Assembly: GCA_016281015.1 (NCBI GenBank)
Contig: JAEEHS010000040.1
Location: forward strand, 1 to 44,880
Length of the DNA stretch: 44,880 nucleotides
Source: Bacteroidales bacterium
Lineage (GTDB): Bacteria > Bacteroidota > Bacteroidia > Bacteroidales > UBA932
Direction: 5' to 3'
A program made the translations under genes and the position numbers. Shown here piece by piece: positions 8,095 through 16,699 of this stretch (position 1 is the first letter of the stretch; the number at the start of each line of letters is the position of its first letter). The notes beneath the pieces are model-generated. The model was not told the DNA's origin, searched no databases, and saw only the letters and a list, made by a program, of their open reading frames with translations.

Positions 8095-11000
8095 TTAGAA
8101 TGTAATGTTCAGTCCGGTCGTGAACACCCGGTTGCGGGCATAAGCGCTATAGTCAAAGCCCGGCGTCAAGGTGGAATGACGGGTGGATACTTCCGGATCA
8201 AGTCCGGAGTAAGCGGTCCAGGTCCAGAGGTTCTGGCCCGAGATATTGACCGAGAGCGACTCAAGTTTGAGGCGGCTGGTCAACCTTCTCGGGAAGGTAT
8301 AACTCAGCTGCAGGGTCTTCAGGCGCAGGAAACTGCCGTCTTCGATGGTTCGGGAGGAATAGACCCCGCGGGGCCCTGCCCCTCCGACGCGGAAGTTCTT
8401 GCTCCCTTGGTTCTCGAAGGTCCAATGGTCGTTGTAGGACGCGAACTGGTTGATGTTCTTGTTGCCGTAGTTTCCCTCCATGAAGATGCGGTTGGCATTC
8501 ATGATGTCATTTCCGTAACTCCACTGGAAGAAGATGTTCAGGTTGAATCCCCGATAACTGAAGTTGTTGTTCAAACCTCCGGTATGGATTGGGGCGCAGC
8601 GGCCGATCACCACCATGTCCTGGTCGTTGACGATGCCGTCACCGTTGATGTCGGCGTATTTGATGTCGCCGGGCTGGATGAGCGAACGGTCGTTTCCATT
8701 CGTTGCCACGCCTTCTTTCAGGACATATTTCCCGCCCGGCGTCACATCGAAGTCCTCCAGGCCATAAACACCATCCCAGATGACGCCGTAGAAGGAGGCG
8801 ACGGGACCGCCGGTACGGGCGATATACAGGTTCGTGGCATTGAAATCACCCGTAAAGCCGACAGAACTCAACAGGGTCTCCTGCCCATCGGAGAGTTGCA
8901 GGACCCGGTCTCGGTTGAAACTGATGTTGAAGTCGCCGGTCCAGATGAAGTCCCGGGTATGGACAGGCGTAAATCCCAAGGTAATCTCCAGTCCGTCATT
9001 CCGGATCTTGCCAATGTTCTTGTACATATTGGCGAAACCGCTCGAATAGGGCACTTTGGCATTCAACAGCAAGTCGCGGGTAATCTTGCGGTACAGGTCT
9101 GTCGTCAGGTTCAGACGGCCGTCAAACAGCCTGAGGTCGAGACCAAGGTCCACCTGGTCGGTCGTTTCCCATGTCAGAAATTCGTTACCGATGGCCCCCT
9201 GTAGCAAGGCTGTGGAGGGATTGTTGTCGAAAGGATAGTAATCCGAGGAAACAAGCGTCGCATAGGAGGAATAATCTCCGACCTTGTTGTTGCCGGTAGA
9301 GCCGAAGGTCAGGCGGAGTTTTCCGTCATCCAGCCATCCGACATGCTTCAAGAACTTTTCCTGGCTGAAGCGCCAGGCGACGGCGGCTGAGGGGAAAAAG
9401 CCCCACTTGTGCCCCGGAGCGAACTTGCTGGAGCCGTCGGCCCGAACGGAACCGGTGAACAGATACCGGCCCAGGAGCTGGTAGTTGACCCTCCCGAGGA
9501 AGGACATGAGGGTATTGCCCGTCAGCGTACTCTTCATGTCCTGCGGAATACCATCGTCCATGCCGCTGAGCCCAAGTTCCTCATGAGGAATCTGGGCGGC
9601 CGTGAAGCCGTAAGTCGTTTTGTCCGTCCCTTGCATGGTAAAACCAGCCAACACGGATAACTTATGTTTCTTTCCAAGGGACTTATTCCATGTCACCGTA
9701 TTCTCGCTCAGCCAGTTGACGGTCTTCGCTTCTTGAAAGGAGCCATTGATGCCCAGGGTGTTGGTTACCCTCGGGAACCCTTTGTAAGTCTTGGAGTTGT
9801 TGAACTCTTCCTGGCGCACGAGGCGATTGTCGAAACCGCCACGCACATTCAGTTTCCACCCCGGAGCGAACTGCCATTCCAATTTGGCATTCGCATTGAA
9901 CAACGTCTGTTTGCGAGTGCTCTGTTCATTGGCGTTCGAAATGACCGGATTCATCGTCGCCGCAGCATCATTCTCGTCTGCCAGGAGATCCTCCTCGTCC
10001 ATAGTCTTGAGAGACACCGGCCGGTAGGTCCAGACACGGTACATCAGATAAGTCGCGTATGAATTGCTCGTAGAAAGCGACGCAGAGGACGCCTGGCCGG
10101 AGGTAACCGTTTCCGTATAGGACGCATTCACGTTCATCCGCAGATTCTTGGACAGGCTGTGTTCCAATGCGATGCGACCCTGATACTTCTCATAGCCTGA
10201 ATTCACGATAACGCCGGGTTGGCTGACAACGGCACCGGAGACTGAGTAGCGCGTCTGCTTGTTGCCGCCCATCACCGAGAGATTGTGGGTATGGACCACG
10301 GCATTACGGAACACCCGGTCCTGCCAGTCAATCTGATGATAATCAAGGTAATCCTCCAAGGTACGGCCGGGGACGGTCAGGTATTTGTCAAAATTTTCGG
10401 ATCCCCTCTCGATCTGATAGACGACAAACTCGTACGGATCCATCAAATCCATGCGTTTAGCCGCCTGATGGACACCCACCGTTCCGGAATAACTGACTTC
10501 CGTCTTCCCGAGTTTCCCCTTCTTGGTCTCGATGATGATGACGCCATTGGCACCGCGGGAACCATAGATGGCCGTAGAGGAGGCGTCCTTGAGGACAGTA
10601 ATGGAAGCGATGTCGTTCGGGCTCAACGCCGACGTGGAATAATCCTCCATCGGGAAACCATCAATCACATAAAGCGGAGAATTGCTCTGGGTGAGGGAGT
10701 TGGCGCCACGGATGACAACATCCATGTCATACCCTGGCTGACCATCTGCCGAGGTGATGTTCACACCGGCAATCCTCCCCTGCAGGGCCTGGTCCAGTCC
10801 CGCGACCGGGGCCTTGACGATTTCGCCCATCTTTACATGGGTCACCGTCCCGGTCACATCAATGAGACGCTGTTCACCGTAACCGACTTCCACTACTGCC
10901 TCTTCCAGAAGGACGGCATCGTCCTTGAGGGTAAAGTTGATGACACTCCTGCCGTTGACTTCCTGGGTTTCGGTAGTATATCCCAGAAGAGAAGCTTCGA

Positions 11001-11217
11001 GCACGGCATTCTTACGCGCCTTGACCGTATAACTGCCGTCATCAGCCGCAAGGGCGCCTGTGGCGGTTCCTTTCACGACCACGACGGCTCCTCCAAGAGG
11101 TTCTCCCTTGGCATCGACCACCTTGCCCTTGATTTCAATGGCCTGAGCATGGAGGACGCCGCCACTGCCCATCAGGACAATGAGAGACGCTGCAATGGAT
11201 AATAACCTGATTCTCAT
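8095..11217 (-). CDS. susC: SusC/RagA-family TonB-dependent outer membrane transporter
   Basis: The 1040-residue protein has a signal peptide (cleavage near AQA) and a carboxypeptidase-D-like regulatory domain at residues about 28-105 (IKGKVVDAKGEPLGGAVV). The plug carries the family motifs VIRGANSLTQSNSPLYVIDG and ITVLKDASSTAIYGSRGANG. A 22-stranded barrel fills the rest, ending NRVFTTGLNITF with the terminal aromatic needed for barrel assembly. No N-terminal STN domain is present, so direct signalling to an anti-sigma factor is unlikely; control is more likely by the nearby LacI protein. It imports the glycan or released sugar across the outer membrane using TonB energy. It begins 9 bp after the FucU-type gene, which links the enzymes and the import system in one transcript. 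Confidence 0.96.
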   Translation of the reverse strand: MRIRLLSIAASLIVLMGSGGVLHAQAIEIKGKVVDAKGEPLGGAVVVVKGTATGALAADDGSYTVKARKNAVLEASLLGYTTETQEVNGRSVINFTLKDDAVLLEEAVVEVGYGEQRLIDVTGTVTHVKMGEIVKAPVAGLDQALQGRIAGVNITSADGQPGYDMDVVIRGANSLTQSNSPLYVIDGFPMEDYSTSALSPNDIASITVLKDASSTAIYGSRGANGVIIIETKKGKLGKTEVSYSGTVGVHQAAKRMDLMDPYEFVVYQIERGSENFDKYLTVPGRTLEDYLDYHQIDWQDRVFRNAVVHTHNLSVMGGNKQTRYSVSGAVVSQPGVIVNSGYEKYQGRIALEHSLSKNLRMNVNASYTETVTSGQASSASLSTSNSYATYLMYRVWTYRPVSLKTMDEEDLLADENDAAATMNPVISNANEQSTRKQTLFNANAKLEWQFAPGWKLNVRGGFDNRLVRQEEFNNSKTYKGFPRVTNTLGINGSFQEAKTVNWLSENTVTWNKSLGKKHKLSVLAGFTMQGTDKTTYGFTAAQIPHEELGLSGMDDGIPQDMKSTLTGNTLMSFLGRVNYQLLGRYLFTGSVRADGSSKFAPGHKWGFFPSAAVAWRFSQEKFLKHVGWLDDGKLRLTFGSTGNNKVGDYSSYATLVSSDYYPFDNNPSTALLQGAIGNEFLTWETTDQVDLGLDLRLFDGRLNLTTDLYRKITRDLLLNAKVPYSSGFANMYKNIGKIRNDGLEITLGFTPVHTRDFIWTGDFNISFNRDRVLQLSDGQETLLSSVGFTGDFNATNLYIARTGGPVASFYGVIWDGVYGLEDFDVTPGGKYVLKEGVATNGNDRSLIQPGDIKYADINGDGIVNDQDMVVIGRCAPIHTGGLNNNFSYRGFNLNIFFQWSYGNDIMNANRIFMEGNYGNKNINQFASYNDHWTFENQGSKNFRVGGAGPRGVYSSRTIEDGSFLRLKTLQLSYTFPRRLTSRLKLESLSVNISGQNLWTWTAYSGLDPEVSTRHSTLTPGFDYSAYARNRVFTTGLNITF

Positions 11218-11226
11218 AATGACAAC

Positions 11227-11634
11227 TTATGCGCAACCCACCGTAATGAGCAGGTTGGCGAAAGTACGCTGTTCACCGGTGGCGATGGCCAGCCGGAGCG
11301 AAGGTTTGCTGCATTCATCATAAAACTCGTAGCGGCCGAGTTTGTTCAGGGGCATGCCGTCAAGCAGGGTGGAGAATTCCGCAAAGATGCCGGGTTCAGG
11401 ACCTTCACATGGCTCCATGACTGTTGCCTCCTCGATATTGATGATCGATTGGAGGGCCGTCAGGACATCCGTGACCGTAGGCAGTCCCGGGCTCAGGGAC
11501 ACCCAGATCTTTTCAGCATCCGCCGTCTTGCTCGCCAGCGGATAATTGCCATCGGCAATCAAAAGTTTGTCACCATGGCCCAGCCGGCTCACAGCCGCCA
11601 GGATGCATGGATTGATGCATTTACCTTTGTTCAT
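11227..11634 (-). CDS. FucU/RbsD-family sugar mutarotase
   Basis: The 135-residue length matches FucU/RbsD proteins. The active-site histidine lies in SRLGHGD (His 20) and Asp 28 in LLIADGNYP. The C-terminal half is of FucU rather than RbsD type (RYEFYDE near residue 101, then ATGEQRTFANLL). FucU proteins interconvert anomers of L-fucose; D-arabinose has the same ring stereochemistry without the 5-methyl group. The start overlaps the SIS gene stop by 4 bp (ATGA). In this operon the enzyme would supply the anomer or ring form needed by the adjacent kinase. Family assignment is firm; the D-arabinose substrate is inference from context. Confidence 0.9.
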   Translation of the reverse strand: MNKGKCINPCILAAVSRLGHGDKLLIADGNYPLASKTADAEKIWVSLSPGLPTVTDVLTALQSIINIEEATVMEPCEGPEPGIFAEFSTLLDGMPLNKLGRYEFYDECSKPSLRLAIATGEQRTFANLLITVGCA

Positions 11635-12245
11635 TTTTCGTTCTCCCTTATTTCTCCCAGTTTACCACCGGGATGACATCTGACATATTTCTCCGGATTC
11701 CAATCCTTTTCGACCTGAAGGATAACGCTGAGTGCCTCAAGCACAAGCATTTCCGCATTGACAGAATTCCGGGGCGCACGGTTGAGCGGTCCGCCTTCTT
11801 CGCTGACACCGGCCAGCAGGGTACATTCTGCATGCCGGGCCAGCCAGCTTTCAGGATTACCTGTCACGGCAATCACTTTGCAGCCATTCGCATGGATTGC
11901 GTTCACCGTGGCTTTCAATTCCGAGGTCTCTCCGGAATTGGAGATGGCAATGACCACATCGCCTGCAACCAGCTGCCCACAGGAACCGTGTACAGCCTCC
12001 GTACCATGGAGGAAACAAGCGGGATTGCCGGTCGAGGACAGTAAAGAAGCCGCATACGTGGCTACATGCCCCGGCTTTCCGATGCCGGTAACATGAATAC
12101 GGCCCCCTCCTGCCTGTGAGGCCAGAATCAGCTCGGCCGCTTCTGACAACGCCGTTGGGTCAACGCTGTCGATATAGGCCGAAAACGAAGATTTGGAGGA
12201 ATCAAGGAAGGCTGAGAGCGCCTTCATGCTTTTGTCTTGTATCAT
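11631..12245 (-). CDS. SIS-domain sugar-phosphate isomerase, KdsD/KpsF-like (arabinose-5-phosphate isomerase type), no CBS domains
   Basis: The 204-residue protein is a single SIS domain aligning along its length with the SIS half of E. coli KdsD: GIGKPGH, SSTGNPACFLHGTEAVHG, DVVIAISNSGETSE, VTGNPES, EEGGPL and CHPGGKLGE. The four KdsD active-site positions Lys59, Glu111, Glu152 and His193 correspond here to Lys57, Glu109, Glu150 and His191, a constant offset of two. KdsD interconverts D-ribulose 5-phosphate and D-arabinose 5-phosphate. The C-terminal CBS pair of KdsD is absent, as in some Bacteroides homologues. Being in a catabolic operon with a ribokinase, it probably runs toward ribulose 5-phosphate. 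The gene overlaps both neighbours by 4 bp. The alignment was done by eye against a remembered E. coli sequence. Confidence 0.85.
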   Translation of the reverse strand: MIQDKSMKALSAFLDSSKSSFSAYIDSVDPTALSEAAELILASQAGGGRIHVTGIGKPGHVATYAASLLSSTGNPACFLHGTEAVHGSCGQLVAGDVVIAISNSGETSELKATVNAIHANGCKVIAVTGNPESWLARHAECTLLAGVSEEGGPLNRAPRNSVNAEMLVLEALSVILQVEKDWNPEKYVRCHPGGKLGEIRENEK

Positions 12246-13237
12246 TTCAACACATTCAATTTATCTGTCAGACCATCAACGTCGCCCCTCTCCCGGATGA
12301 GCTGTTCCACTTGGTCCAGCGTGGGAAGGGACGGAATGGCGCCATATCCGCAAACCGTAATAGCAGCGGTATGGACCGCCAACTGCAGGGCTTCTTCTGT
12401 TGGAAGCCCTGCGGCATATCCGGCGCAAAAAGCGCCCACGAAAGAATCACCGGCAGCAGTCGGATCCTTGACTTCGGTCATTTTAACGCACGGAACCCGC
12501 TTGATGCTCGCCTGAGTGCAGATGGCAGCCCCCCGGTCGCCCAGGGTAATGATGACATGGGGAACGCCCTTCTGCATGAGAACCTTTGCGGCAGCGGCCA
12601 GGGCATCATCAGACAGGCGTCCTTCTGCATCTGTATGGACACCGGAAAGGAGGCCGGCTTCAGTCTCGTTGGGAGAAAGGAAGGAGACGCACGACAGCAG
12701 CTTATCTGAAAGTGGTGCGGCCGGAGCCGGGTTCAACATCAGCGGAACGCCGGCTTTGTGCGCAATTCCGGCCACGTATTCAGTGACGTCCATCTTGAGT
12801 TCAAGCTGCATGATGACCATGTCGTAGGCCTTGATGCTGTCTTCCAGCCATGCAAGATCGGCGGGTTCAAGGTCGTAGTTGGCACCCGGGGCCACGATGA
12901 TTCTGTTCTGAACTCCTCCCTCGCCGTTTTGAATCTGGATATGCCCGACTGCGGACGGGTGTTCCTTGCTTATCTTTACATGTATGGTATCCACACCTGA
13001 AGAAGAAAGGGCTCCGAGCAGTTCGGTTCCGAAGGAATCGTTGCCCACGCAGCCGACCATATGGACCTCAGCGCCAAGCCTCGCCGCTTGAACGGCCTGG
13101 TTGGCACCTTTGCCGCCCGGAGCGGTCCTGAAACTTGTACCGATGACGGTTTCTCCAAGTTCGGGAGCCCTCTCGGCCGTAGCCACAAGGTCCATTACAA
13201 AACTTCCGACAACGAGTATTTTTGGTTTTCTATTCAT
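12242..13237 (-). CDS. rbsK: Ribokinase-family (PfkB) sugar kinase
   Basis: The 331-residue protein has the ribokinase substrate motif APGGKGANQAVQAARLG near residue 40 and the PfkB C-terminal ATP/anion-hole motif DPTAAGDSFVGAF, whose Asp is the catalytic base. Motif placement and length are those of ribokinase rather than fructokinase or adenosine kinase. It phosphorylates a pentose-like sugar at O5. Beside a FucU-type mutarotase and an arabinose-5-phosphate-isomerase-like protein, D-arabinose is the most economical substrate, with D-ribose the alternative. It overlaps the symporter gene by 8 bp and the SIS gene by 4 bp. The symbol reflects family, not proven substrate. Confidence 0.9.
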   Translation of the reverse strand: MNRKPKILVVGSFVMDLVATAERAPELGETVIGTSFRTAPGGKGANQAVQAARLGAEVHMVGCVGNDSFGTELLGALSSSGVDTIHVKISKEHPSAVGHIQIQNGEGGVQNRIIVAPGANYDLEPADLAWLEDSIKAYDMVIMQLELKMDVTEYVAGIAHKAGVPLMLNPAPAAPLSDKLLSCVSFLSPNETEAGLLSGVHTDAEGRLSDDALAAAAKVLMQKGVPHVIITLGDRGAAICTQASIKRVPCVKMTEVKDPTAAGDSFVGAFCAGYAAGLPTEEALQLAVHTAAITVCGYGAIPSLPTLDQVEQLIRERGDVDGLTDKLNVLK

Positions 13238-14684
13238 GTTTGGTCAATAGTTTGGTCAGGAGGAAACCGACCAGGAAAATCGTGGTGGTTCCGAAAACAA
13301 TGGTAAGATAGGTATGGATGGGGCTTCCGAAGACCGGAAGGCTCATGTAGGCGATGACGCAGAGACCGAGGGCGACACCGATCATCGCACCAATGCGGCT
13401 GGGCTTGCGGCAGACGAGCGCCAGCAGGAAGAGACCGAGCATGCCGCCGCTGAAGATAGATGAGAGTTTCCACCAGGCATCCAGCACGCCATCGATCTTC
13501 ATCATGGCGAGCCCAATCAAGATGCCCAGGATACCCACGATGGCCGATGCCGTGTACAGTACGGTCATGTGTACCTTGTGTTCATCTGCAGGAACTCCTT
13601 TACGTATCTTTTTGTAAAAATCAGTGAAGACGATGGTCGCAGAGGAATTGATGCTGGTTGCCACGGTGCTCATCCCGGCCGAGAACAAGGATGCAATCAC
13701 CAATCCGGTCAGGCCGGTGGGAAGTCCATGTACAATGAAATACGGGAAGACCTTGTCCCCTGCGATGCCCGAGGGAAGAAGATCTGGCTGAGCGGTGTAA
13801 TAAGCGTAAAGCGCCGTACCGATATAGACGAACACCAGGGAAACCGGGATGTACAGCAGACCGCCGAAGAGGGTGGCCTTGACAGCTTCACCCGTGCTCT
13901 TTGCTGTCATGTAACGCTGAACGTAGTTCTGATCGATGCCGTAGTTCTGGAGGTTGATGAAGATGCCGTAGATGAGGACGACCCAGACCGTCGGTTCCGT
14001 CAACGTGGCGCTCAAGCTGCCAAGGCTGAACTTCGCGTCCGCAGCAGCGATGCTGAACAGTTGTCCCGGTCCTTCCGGCATCCCGAACGTCAGGATCAAG
14101 GCGCATACGAGGGCGCCGGCGATGAGGATGATTCCTTGGATCGCATCCGTCCATACCACCGCCGAAATACCGCCGAGAACGGCATAGACCAGGGTGATGG
14201 CGCCAGTGACGATGATGATTGTGCCAATGTCCCATCCGAACATCGTATTGATGGGAATCGCCAGCAGAAGCAGGATGGAGCCGACGCGGCAGACCTGCGT
14301 CAGGAGATAGCAGATGGCCACATAGAAACGTGCCCAGTAGCCGTACTTGTCTTCCAGGAACTGATAGGCGGAGACACTGCCGATTCCCCGGTAGAGTGGA
14401 ATGAAAATCTTGGCGGCAAGCCAAGTGGCGATGGGGATGGTGAAACTGAAAATCAGCTGGTTCCAATTACCGGCATACGCACCGCCAGGCAGTCCCAGGA
14501 ACGAGATGCTGCTGACGAACGTGGCAAAAATGGACATGCCCACCACCCAGGTAGGAATGGCGCCGTTGGCCTTCGTGAAAGCATCCGTCCCCTTCCGGCT
14601 GCTACGGAAGAAACTGCAGCCGAACAAGGCGACTCCGCCCACGAAGATGAAAAATACCAGATAGTCGAGCCAGGTTAGTTCCAT
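13230..14684 (-). CDS. Sodium:solute symporter (SSS family) for the sugar acid
   Basis: The 484-residue protein is strongly hydrophobic with about 13 predicted membrane helices. It shows SSS-family features: LDYLVFFIFVGGVALFG at the N-terminus, AIPTWVVGMSIFATFVSSIS in the first core helices, LGGISAVVWTDAIQG, and SLFSAGMSTVATSINSSATI near residue 320. The last two resemble the sodium-site regions of SSS transporters. Sialic acid and other monosaccharides are known SSS substrates. Its ATG shares one base with the aldolase stop (TAATG). It is the only inner-membrane transporter in the operon, so it probably imports the aldolase substrate from the periplasm with Na+. Specificity is inferred. Confidence 0.92.
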   Translation of the reverse strand: MELTWLDYLVFFIFVGGVALFGCSFFRSSRKGTDAFTKANGAIPTWVVGMSIFATFVSSISFLGLPGGAYAGNWNQLIFSFTIPIATWLAAKIFIPLYRGIGSVSAYQFLEDKYGYWARFYVAICYLLTQVCRVGSILLLLAIPINTMFGWDIGTIIIVTGAITLVYAVLGGISAVVWTDAIQGIILIAGALVCALILTFGMPEGPGQLFSIAAADAKFSLGSLSATLTEPTVWVVLIYGIFINLQNYGIDQNYVQRYMTAKSTGEAVKATLFGGLLYIPVSLVFVYIGTALYAYYTAQPDLLPSGIAGDKVFPYFIVHGLPTGLTGLVIASLFSAGMSTVATSINSSATIVFTDFYKKIRKGVPADEHKVHMTVLYTASAIVGILGILIGLAMMKIDGVLDAWWKLSSIFSGGMLGLFLLALVCRKPSRIGAMIGVALGLCVIAYMSLPVFGSPIHTYLTIVFGTTTIFLVGFLLTKLLTKHE

Positions 14685-15598
14685 TATCGATAGTCTTTAA
14701 GCGTGTCGAGAATCCGTTTCACCTTTTCCACCTGCTCTCCTTTGAAAGCCGTATAAGGAAGAGGGAGATATCCAGAGGCAATTCCTTTGATTTCGAGGGA
14801 GCATTTGATCGCCTTGACGAAACTGGCATCGGAGCCGGGTTCCAGGCCATACAGACTGTCGGAAAGATGCATGATTCGCTTTTGCAGGCGACGTGTCTCT
14901 TCAATATTTCCGGAAGCAGCCGCTTGGTAGGCTTTTACAAAGAGTTCCGGGAAAAGGTTGGCTCCACCGCTTACACCACCGTCTCCGCCACAAAGCACCG
15001 CGGCAATCATCTGTTCCTCCGGTCCCATATAGACTGCGAAATCCGTCCCGGCAAAATGGTACAGCAGGCTTTGGAAATAACTCTGGTTGCCCGAAGAATC
15101 TTTCACACCGATGATATTGGGATGCTTGGACAATGCCACGACGGTAGGAACCTGCAAGAACACCTTGACTTTGGAGGGCATGTTATACAGGAAGACCGGA
15201 AGCGGTGATGCATCTGCGAGGGCGGTGTACCAGTCAATCAGTTCCTGTTGGTTCGCCGGGAAATAGTAAGGAGCGGCGGCCACGACGGCGACGGCGCCTT
15301 CTTTCTTGGCATGCGCAGCCAGGGCAAGACTGTCTTCGAGAGAGGTCTCGGTGATGCCTACCAGTAGCGGCACCCGGCCTGCAATATATCTGGCAGCGAG
15401 GGATACGAAGTCAAAACGGAGTCTCATGGACAGGCTCTGACTCTCGCCCGTCGTGCCGAGGACGAAGATTCCGGCCACGCCGGCATCAATCATTCGGTTG
15501 ATAATGCGTTTACTCCCCTGCTCATCGAGCGTCTTCCCATCCAAAAGCGGTGTTACCATCGGAGGGATGATTCCTTGGATCTTCTTCATTTCAGTCAT
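14684..15598 (-). CDS. DapA/NanA-family pyruvate-dependent aldolase
   Basis: The 304-residue TIM-barrel protein has the pyruvate carboxylate-binding motif GTTGE (residues 48-52), the catalytic tyrosine in YNMPS (Tyr 138) and the Schiff-base lysine in IIGVKDSSGN (Lys 166). The sequence after the tyrosine (SKVKVF) differs from both the DapA YNVPxRT and NanA YNIPALSG patterns, suggesting another acceptor. It is the first gene of the enzyme run and is preceded by a LacI-type operator 17 bp upstream. A catabolic aldolase releasing pyruvate from a 3-deoxy-2-keto acid is favoured over lysine biosynthesis because of the symporter, kinase and SusC/D neighbours. An alternative start is the ATG at 15589. 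Confidence 0.9.
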   Translation of the reverse strand: MTEMKKIQGIIPPMVTPLLDGKTLDEQGSKRIINRMIDAGVAGIFVLGTTGESQSLSMRLRFDFVSLAARYIAGRVPLLVGITETSLEDSLALAAHAKKEGAVAVVAAAPYYFPANQQELIDWYTALADASPLPVFLYNMPSKVKVFLQVPTVVALSKHPNIIGVKDSSGNQSYFQSLLYHFAGTDFAVYMGPEEQMIAAVLCGGDGGVSGGANLFPELFVKAYQAAASGNIEETRRLQKRIMHLSDSLYGLEPGSDASFVKAIKCSLEIKGIASGYLPLPYTAFKGEQVEKVKRILDTLKDYR

Positions 15599-15614
15599 TA
15601 GTTTTCGTTATATT

Positions 15615-15630
15615 GTTAAATCGTTATAAC
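15615..15630. promoter_or_regulatory. LacI-type operator upstream of the catabolic operon
   Basis: The sequence GTTAAATCGTTATAAC is an imperfect 16-bp palindrome around a central CG, with 12 of 16 positions symmetric. It shares an identical 11-bp run GTTAAATCGTT with a second site in front of the regulator gene. LacI-family operators typically have a central CG. It lies 17 bp upstream of the aldolase start in the 73-bp gap after the regulator gene, where a bound repressor could block the enzyme operon. No good -7 element is visible beside it. Confidence 0.65.
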
Positions 15631-15671
15631 TATTTATTATAAATCATTTATCTCGGTTCGAATGCTTCTTA

Positions 15672-16682
15672 TCATCCTGTTATCTCTGGGGAAAGGACAA
15701 TTTGCTCTACTGGATGTTTCTTGCCCGATTTGGATTTGATATGGGACATGACAAGTTCCATAGCCTTCGAGGCGAAGGCATCCACAGGCTGCCGGACATA
15801 GACAATTCCCGATCCATAAATGTCATAGAGGGGGTTACGGTCGAAACAGGCTACTTTGAAGTCTTCCGGAATCCGGCAGCCGCTCTTGTATATTTCCGAA
15901 ATCACTTGGAGGGAGAGTGTATTCGTAGCGATCATGAACGCTTCCACTCCCCTGTCTTTCGCCTCTCGGACATAATCGGCGACACTGCCGTAGTTATTGT
16001 GGGCAACCCGCTCGATATGGGTACTGCCAGCCAATCCCGCAGCCGCCATCGCATCGAGATAGCCCTGCTCGCGGTCGCGCGTATTGGAAATCTGCATGGA
16101 ATATGACACCATGTCTATCCGTTTTGCCCCCCGCGAAAGCAGTTCATCGGTGATGGTCCGGGCGGCGGCCCGGTTATCCAAGACAACACTGCTCACTTCC
16201 AGGTCCGGAACCGTCCGGTCCAGCAGAACCGTGTTGACACATCCCGTAACAAGTCCACGGATAATGTCTTCTGTTCCGCCACAGGGAACCAGGATCAGCC
16301 CATCCACACCTTTATTGATCAGCACGTTCACCACACGGCGGAATTTTTCCGGATCCTCATCCGTACTGGCGAAAACCACGTTGTAGTCATAACTGTAGGC
16401 CGCGTCTTCCAAAAAGCGGGCGATTTCCGCAAAGAACGGGTTGGATATATCGGACAGGACAACGCCGATGGTGCCGGTCTTGCCGGAACGCAAGGCCCTG
16501 GCAGTGTTATTAGGCTTATACTGGAGGCGTTCAGCCACGGCCAGAACTCGTTTGCTGGTTTCGCAGTTGACGCGATAAAGCTGCTTCCCCGCCACGGAAT
16601 TGCTCATGACAAAAGAAACCAGCGAAGGAGAAACCCCCGCCTCGCGTGCGATATCCTTTATGGTAACCTGTCTGACGGCCAT
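15672..16682 (-). CDS. LacI/GalR-family transcriptional regulator
   Basis: The frame is open from 16703, but the ATG at 16682 is preferred. It gives the standard LacI N-terminus MAVRQVTIKDIAREAGVS, and the upstream ATG lies at or above the predicted transcription start. The resulting 336 residues comprise an N-terminal helix-turn-helix (TIKDIAREAGVSPSLVSFVM), the hinge region with NNTARALRSGKTGTIGVV, and a periplasmic-binding-protein-like sensor domain (LSDISNPFFAEI). It is upstream of and co-oriented with the aldolase operon, and the two matching operators nearby point to autoregulation and control of the operon. The effector is probably the imported sugar acid or a breakdown product; this is inference. 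Confidence 0.92.
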   Translation of the reverse strand: MAVRQVTIKDIAREAGVSPSLVSFVMSNSVAGKQLYRVNCETSKRVLAVAERLQYKPNNTARALRSGKTGTIGVVLSDISNPFFAEIARFLEDAAYSYDYNVVFASTDEDPEKFRRVVNVLINKGVDGLILVPCGGTEDIIRGLVTGCVNTVLLDRTVPDLEVSSVVLDNRAAARTITDELLSRGAKRIDMVSYSMQISNTRDREQGYLDAMAAAGLAGSTHIERVAHNNYGSVADYVREAKDRGVEAFMIATNTLSLQVISEIYKSGCRIPEDFKVACFDRNPLYDIYGSGIVYVRQPVDAFASKAMELVMSHIKSKSGKKHPVEQIVLSPEITG

Positions 16683-16699
16683 TGTTTCAAAATACCGTC

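Noticed and set aside
11227..15598. Canonical sialic acid (Nan) operon
   Set aside because: Aldolase, symporter and an Asp-box protein suggested it, but NanE epimerase, N-acetylglucosamine-6-phosphate genes and a ROK kinase are absent, while ribokinase, KdsD-like and FucU-like genes are unexplained by it. Not fully excluded if the missing genes are elsewhere.
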